Origin: Alloalcanivorax xiamenensis
GTDB lineage: Bacteria; Pseudomonadota; Gammaproteobacteria; Pseudomonadales; Alcanivoracaceae
NCBI RefSeq assembly: GCF_009846745.1
Contig: NZ_AQPF01000004.1
Coordinates: forward strand, 169,941-233,940
Length of the DNA: 64,000 bases
Direction of reading: 5' to 3'
Shown: positions 59,937 through 64,000 of the stretch, in pieces
How positions within the stretch are numbered: position 1 is the first letter of the stretch
How the letters are laid out: every line of letters starts with the position of its first letter
Made by a program: the position numbers and the translations under genes
The notes under the pieces: generated by a model
Database searches by the model: none
Seen by the model: the letters and a program-made list of their open reading frames with translations, nothing else
What the model was told of the DNA's origin: nothing

Positions 59937-59985
59937 GCGTGTTGCGTGCCAGCGTGCCAGCGTGCCAGCGTGCCAGCGTGCACGC
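59937..59985. repeat. GTGCC-type tandem array (CGTGCCAG units), right member of an inverted pair
   Basis: Four consecutive CGTGCCAG octamers follow GCGTGTTG. The array stops just before the stop codon of the M14 peptidase gene. The same unit occurs at 20965-21010. Confidence 0.8.
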
Positions 59986-59989
59986 ACCA

Positions 59990-61027
59990 TCACCCGTACC
60001 AGTGCTTCATCGCCTGCCGGGTCAGATTCTCCCTCGCTTCCCCACGCGGCAGCCAGTTGCCGGCGTTCACCGCCATCGCCACCAGGAATTCGAACAGCGG
60101 CAAATGCTGACGCAGCACCCGGTTATGACGATGACCAATGATCGGGTTGAACAGGCCGAAGAAATCCAATAGCTGCCGGGGGTTTTTCCGTACCCACAGC
60201 CAGGACCCCATTTCCAGGGTGAACGGCAGAAACAGCCGGTCGGGGTGGTGTTCCAGCGCTTCGTCGTAGAGATAGTCCCACAGATCGCCGTGGGTGGTGT
60301 AGTTCACCGATTGCGGTTCGATCAAGTAAGGATGGTGGTAAGGGTAGGTGTGCTCGAGGATCTGTTTGAGGCGGTACACCTCCGCAAGGTGGGCAATGGG
60401 CCGCTGGCTGCGAGCATAACAGCACCAGATGCGGTCGCGCCGGCCGAAGCCGCTATGGCAGTCCAGGCTGATTGATACCGGCGCGTTCATCAGACGCTGC
60501 CGGACCGTGTTCACCAGAGCCTGTGCCTCGGTTTCCATTGGCTCACCGGCGCGCCCCCGGTACCAAGGCAGGCGGCGGCTCAGGCGCTGGCCGCCGGCAA
60601 GGAAGGGCACCTTGCCTTCGGCATCCACCGGCGCGTTACGCATCAGATCGACACCGTTGGGGTTGCTGCGGGTGCGCCGCCAGATGCCGCCGGGGTTGAT
60701 CATCGGCATGAACACCAGCCGCACCCGTTCCAGCCGCCGGTGTAATTGATCGTCCCATTGCAGCCGATGGATCAGGCTGTGCAACCATGACAACAGCACC
60801 TGGGAGCCGATCCGCTCGACGCCATGCACGCCGCCAAAGAAGCCGACCACCGGAGCGCCGGGGGAACGGCTGCCCATCTCCAGCACCCGCAGTGGCAGTG
60901 TGGTCTCGCCCATCTGGACGGTGTCCACGTCATACACACGCAGGTGCCGTTCACCCAGCCGGATCAGCGACTCCAGGTGTAACCATTCGGGCAGGTGACG
61001 TTGAAATTGATACAGGCGTTGTTCCAT
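59990..61027 (-). CDS. M14 family zinc carboxypeptidase-like protein
   Basis: This 345-residue protein has the metallocarboxypeptidase set: HxxE in FFGGVHGVERIG, the third zinc ligand His in SLDCHSGFGRRDRIW, RNAPVDAEG (substrate Arg/Asn region), and Glu in LPFTLEMGSWLW. No signal peptide is visible, so it is probably cytoplasmic. The substrate could be a murein peptide or another small amide; uncertain. It is divergent from the YiiX-like gene. Confidence 0.85.
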   Translation of the reverse strand: MEQRLYQFQRHLPEWLHLESLIRLGERHLRVYDVDTVQMGETTLPLRVLEMGSRSPGAPVVGFFGGVHGVERIGSQVLLSWLHSLIHRLQWDDQLHRRLERVRLVFMPMINPGGIWRRTRSNPNGVDLMRNAPVDAEGKVPFLAGGQRLSRRLPWYRGRAGEPMETEAQALVNTVRQRLMNAPVSISLDCHSGFGRRDRIWCCYARSQRPIAHLAEVYRLKQILEHTYPYHHPYLIEPQSVNYTTHGDLWDYLYDEALEHHPDRLFLPFTLEMGSWLWVRKNPRQLLDFFGLFNPIIGHRHNRVLRQHLPLFEFLVAMAVNAGNWLPRGEARENLTRQAMKHWYG

Positions 61028-61217
61028 CGGCGCGCGTCAGTGGGTGACGGTCGGCGCCCGTCAAAACAGGCGCACAGGGCAGGATGGCGGATTGCGGTTA
61101 CGGTTTCATGACGATTCCGGCGCCGTGTTTTTGTCATCGAACTGCGACGCAATTGTCAGTGTAGTGTCATCCGCGCTGGCCACTCTGCCCTTGACGCTGG
61201 CGGCGGGAACCACCGTG

Positions 61218-61928
61218 ATGCAGAGCCTCGACGACTTCGCCTTGAACCTGGAAACCGGGGATGTGCTGTTGTTCGCCGGACGAGGGGTCACCAGTACCGT
61301 GATTCGCTGGTTCACCCGCAGTCCCTGGAGTCATGTGGGCATGGTGGTGCGCCTGCCAGAAGTGGCGGAACCGCTGGTGCTGGAATCCACGGGCCTGAGT
61401 GAATCCGCGGACTGGATGTTGGGGCACCCGGTGATGGGCGTGGCGCTGGTCCCACTATCACGCAAGATCGCCGAGTACCCGGGCGATGTGGCGGTCAGGC
61501 GTCGTGAAGGGCCACCACTGACGGCGCTCCAGCGGCGCTTGATGCAGCGGCTGGGGCGGCGGCTGCTACACCGGCCCTACAAGAACTATCTGCTGTGTAA
61601 TTTCTACGACGCCCTGAGCGGCTTTTCCGGACGCCGCCGTCGCTCCGGCTGGTTCTGTTCCGAACTGGTGGCGGAGTGCTACCGGCGGCTCGGCTGGCTG
61701 CCGGACACGGTATGCCCTCATCGTTTCGTTCCCGGCCACTTCGGTTCGCGGCGGCTGAATCTCACCGCCGGTCGGCTGCTGCCGGCGCAGTGGCTGAAGC
61801 AACTCAAATCCAGCGCCGTACCCGCTGCCGATAGCGTCGCCACTGATCCCCGAATTGCTGCTCGTGAAACGCTTCTTCTGCGGCGATCACGTGCTGATGC
61901 ATCACCCACAGAATCGGCGGCAGCATGA
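61218..61928 (+). CDS. YiiX/YebB-like permuted NlpC/P60 hydrolase
   Basis: This 236-residue protein has LETGDVLLFAGRGVTSTVIRWFTRSPWSHVGMVV (catalytic His) and RRSGWFCSELVAECYRRLGWLP (catalytic Cys), the permuted papain-like arrangement of the YiiX family, which acts on amide or ester bonds of lipids or peptides. ATG at 61218 is best supported by conservation; the frame is open to 61044. The last ~42 codons overlap, on the opposite strand, the 3' end of the next gene. Confidence 0.82.
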   Translation: MQSLDDFALNLETGDVLLFAGRGVTSTVIRWFTRSPWSHVGMVVRLPEVAEPLVLESTGLSESADWMLGHPVMGVALVPLSRKIAEYPGDVAVRRREGPPLTALQRRLMQRLGRRLLHRPYKNYLLCNFYDALSGFSGRRRRSGWFCSELVAECYRRLGWLPDTVCPHRFVPGHFGSRRLNLTAGRLLPAQWLKQLKSSAVPAADSVATDPRIAARETLLLRRSRADASPTESAAA

Positions 61929-62265
61929 TCAGCATGCCGGGACTGGACAGACTGAGGGCGCAGCCCAGATGAAGCAGGGCAAAAGCCAGATAGATCGGAT
62001 TTCGGGTCAGGCGGAAAACACCGCCAGTAATCAGTTCCCGTGCCGCGCGATGGGGCAGAACCGTGGTGCGGTGACGGTAGAACTGTACCAGCGCGCCGGC
62101 CAGCAACAGCACCGCGAACAACGCCAGCGCCGTGGCCAGTGCGTACTGGCCGGGCCATGCCGGCAGGGTCCAGTGCAGCGCCTGGTCCAGGCCATAACCC
62201 ACCAGCAAGCCGCCCAGATGCAGCAAAGGAGGGGGAATGCGAACCTCGGGATGTTCCAATGCCAT
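61804..62265 (-). CDS. Isoprenylcysteine carboxyl methyltransferase (ICMT) family membrane protein
   Basis: This 153-residue protein has three to four helices and the SAM-binding C-terminal motif TGGVFRLTRNPIYLAFALLHLG followed by EEAFHEQQFGDQWRRYRQRVRRWI. The family methylates lipid-linked or small substrates in the membrane. It overlaps the convergent YiiX-like gene by 125 bp; both reading frames look genuine there. Confidence 0.88.
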   Translation of the reverse strand: MALEHPEVRIPPPLLHLGGLLVGYGLDQALHWTLPAWPGQYALATALALFAVLLLAGALVQFYRHRTTVLPHRAARELITGGVFRLTRNPIYLAFALLHLGCALSLSSPGMLIMLPPILWVMHQHVIAAEEAFHEQQFGDQWRRYRQRVRRWI

Positions 62266-62495
62266 GTTCAGAGGCCTATCGTTGTCAGTGAATAAAAGCT
62301 GGGTTATGGTAATTCACATCCCGCCATTGCGGGAGTGATCGCGATCCGCTGGAACGACTGTTGTTGAAGCTCGGCGAACAGCACTGCCGGTAAAGCTATC
62401 GGCGGCGGGCGCGAACGTCACTGGTGAATCGCATATTGCGTGACATTTGTGAAGGGCTCCGTCGCCATGTCCTGCAACCTTGAAAGGGGAAACGC

Positions 62496-63947
62496 ATGGA
62501 AGAGCGCGCGGCCACCTTGCACAGCGTAACCGCAGCATCTCAATCCCGCCTCCACCACGAACCGGAACACCGCCCGAAAGCCTACGTCCTGGACACCAAT
62601 GTCCTGATCCACGATCCCAACTCCCTGATGAATTTCGAAGAGCACCGGGTGGTCATCCCGATGACCGTGCTGGAGGAACTGGACCGTCTGAAAACCGGGA
62701 AATCCCATACCGCGGCGGACTGCCGCGCGGCGATTCGTCTGATTGACCGGGTCATCGGCAAGGCATCGCCGGCGGAAGTGGAAGCGGGCATTCCGATTCA
62801 GCGCGGGGAAAATCATCACCAGGGGACACTGACCGTTCTGATGCCACAGAGCGGACTGACGCCGCCATGCCTTCCCGAACATCTGAACGACAACCGGATT
62901 ATCAATGACGTGGTGGCGATGATCGCCGCCGACTCCGATCGCCATTACGTGCTGGTCACCAAGGATATCAACATGCGCCTGAAGGCGCGGGCCTGCGGTA
63001 TCGATTCCGAGGATTATCATAACGACCAGTTGGTGTCCGACATCCGCCAGCTCAATCAGGGCTACTTCATGGTGGAAGGATCGTTCTGGGACCGGGTCGA
63101 CGCGGTGGAGACCGAGCAGCACGGCGCGGAAACCTTGCACCGTTTGTCGCACGGTTTGCTGGTTGGGGACATTCTTGGCGAGGAGGTGTACCCGAATCAG
63201 TTCATTCTCGATGAACAGGGTTTCGTGGGCCGGATCATGTCGGTGGAGGCGGGCGTGGTTACCTTGCGCCATTACAGTGAGCAGACGTTGATGGATCAGC
63301 AGGCCTGGGGGTTGAGGCCGATGAACATTCAACAAGCGGTGGCGTTGCACCTGTTGCTGGATCCGGATATTCATCTGGTGACGCTGACCGGCGCGGCCGG
63401 TTCCGGCAAAACCATTCTGGCTCTGGCCGCCGCCATTGAAATGACGGTGGAGCAAAAACGCTTCAATAAAATCATTGCCACCCGTTCCACGCCGCCGCTG
63501 GCCGAAGAGCACGGTTTTCTGCCCGGCACCGAGGAAGAAAAGATGGACCCGTGGCTGGGCGCCATCAACGACAACATCGAAGCGTTGCACCTGAACGATG
63601 AGAATCCTTCCGGCAGCATCCAGTACGTCAAGGAGAAAGCCAACATCCAGTTCAAGGCGATGAATTACATTCGCGGCCGCAGCTTCCAGAAATCGCTGAT
63701 TCTGATTGATGAAAGCCAGAACCTGACGCCGCATCAGATGAAAGCCATCATCACCCGGGCCGGCGATGGATCAAAGGTGGTGTGTCTGGGCAACCTGGCG
63801 CAGATCGATACGCCGTACCTGTCGCCCACCAGTTCCGGGCTGACCTACATGACCGAACGCTTCAAGCATTTCGCCCACGGCGGTTCGGTGCAACTCAATG
63901 GCGTGCCGAGATCGTTGCTGGCGGAGTACGCGGAGACTTGGTTGTAA
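62496..63947 (+). CDS. PIN-domain PhoH family ATPase (PhoH2/YlaK type)
   Basis: This 483-residue protein fuses an N-terminal PIN nuclease domain to a PhoH ATPase. The PIN part has acidic residues in YVLDTNVLIHDPNSL, LEELDR and YVLVTKDINMRLKARACG. The PhoH part has Walker A TLTGAAGSGKTILALAAAIEM and the Walker B segment SLILIDESQNLTPHQMKAIITRAGDGSKVVCLGNLAQIDTPYL. PhoH2 proteins are ATP-dependent RNA helicases and RNases. AAGGGGA lies six bases before the ATG. A second PhoH protein, YbeZ, is at 45789-46778 but lacks the PIN part. Confidence 0.95.
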   Translation: MEERAATLHSVTAASQSRLHHEPEHRPKAYVLDTNVLIHDPNSLMNFEEHRVVIPMTVLEELDRLKTGKSHTAADCRAAIRLIDRVIGKASPAEVEAGIPIQRGENHHQGTLTVLMPQSGLTPPCLPEHLNDNRIINDVVAMIAADSDRHYVLVTKDINMRLKARACGIDSEDYHNDQLVSDIRQLNQGYFMVEGSFWDRVDAVETEQHGAETLHRLSHGLLVGDILGEEVYPNQFILDEQGFVGRIMSVEAGVVTLRHYSEQTLMDQQAWGLRPMNIQQAVALHLLLDPDIHLVTLTGAAGSGKTILALAAAIEMTVEQKRFNKIIATRSTPPLAEEHGFLPGTEEEKMDPWLGAINDNIEALHLNDENPSGSIQYVKEKANIQFKAMNYIRGRSFQKSLILIDESQNLTPHQMKAIITRAGDGSKVVCLGNLAQIDTPYLSPTSSGLTYMTERFKHFAHGGSVQLNGVPRSLLAEYAETWL

Positions 63948-63956
63948 AAAGCGGCG

Positions 63957-63990
63957 CCGGACGCCAGACGCCAGACGCCGGACGCTAAAG
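63957..63990. repeat. Short GC tandem repeat at the window end
   Basis: GCCGGACGCCAGACGCCAG continues into CCGGACGCTAAAG. It repeats the 7-bp unit seen in both arms around the nadD start (18500-18585) and has the same CGCTAA boundary. Confidence 0.7.
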
Positions 63991-64000
63991 TCAAAACCCG

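Noticed and set aside
59937..59985. Possible CRISPR-like array
   Set aside because: Units are 8 bp without unique spacers, and no cas genes are present; it is a simple tandem repeat.

Overview
The window reads as chromosome of a GC-rich gammaproteobacterium. The backbone gene order (leuS-lptE-holA-proA-nadD-rsfS-rlmH-mrdA-mrdB-mltB-rlpA-dacA-ybeD-lipB-lipA, plus miaB, ybeZ-ybeY-corC and lnt, nearly all on the minus strand) is the Pseudomonas/Alcanivorax-type arrangement. I infer an Alcanivoracaceae-like marine organism, but genus is not proven from the sequence. There are no rRNA or tRNA genes, phage genes, insertion sequences or CRISPR arrays that I can see.

Layout. 1-0.6 kb: 3' part of ubiX. 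0.7-3.1 kb: exbB-exbD-exbD-tonB operon. 3.3-7.1 kb: NlpE-like lipoprotein, a tiny membrane ORF, a GST, PBP4 (dacB) and a small DUF-type membrane protein. 7.3-25.2 kb: the envelope/cell-shape and housekeeping block on the minus strand: lipA, lipB, ybeD, class IV aminotransferase, dacA, rlpA, mltB, rodA, PBP2, rlmH, rsfS, nadD, proA, a methyltransferase, holA, lptE, leuS. 25.3-32.5 kb: YdcF, then a minus-strand sulfide/persulfide operon (persulfide dioxygenase-like Blh, a phosphatase-domain::type II sulfide:quinone oxidoreductase fusion, SulP, DASS transporter) with a consensus-like promoter and a palindromic operator. 32.6-34.1 kb: lnt.

34.4-44.4 kb: plus-strand catabolic island: cyanase, a LysR regulator, a tripartite tricarboxylate-type transporter (TctC-B-A), acyl-CoA ligase, acyl-CoA dehydrogenase, family III CoA-transferase and a porin. 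A ~30-bp motif is repeated in front of the transporter genes and in front of the ligase gene. 44.4-46.8 kb: corC-ybeY-ybeZ. 46.9-54.3 kb: sulfate uptake genes sbp-cysT and cysW-cysA, split by an opposite-strand three-gene module (tandem beta-propeller lipoprotein, ECF sigma factor, anti-sigma factor). 54.5-55.8 kb: miaB. 56.2-58.1 kb: SCO/PCuAC copper delivery genes and an EEP-family nuclease. 58.3-64 kb: outer-membrane protein, lipoprotein, M14 peptidase, YiiX-like hydrolase, ICMT-like methyltransferase and a PIN-PhoH ATPase.

The striking architecture is that the usually compact miaB-ybeZ-ybeY-corC-lnt-leuS run is opened at three places, each opening holding an accessory module (ECF/sulfate, carboxylate-CoA catabolism, sulfide oxidation). 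Two of these concern sulfur. The intergenic regions also carry at least two families of long palindromic repeats and a family of short tandem GC-rich repeats, one of which appears to have invaded the 5' end of nadD. The best candidates for something undescribed are the ECF module with two structured leader RNAs, the operator of the sulfide operon, and the shared motif in the catabolic island.
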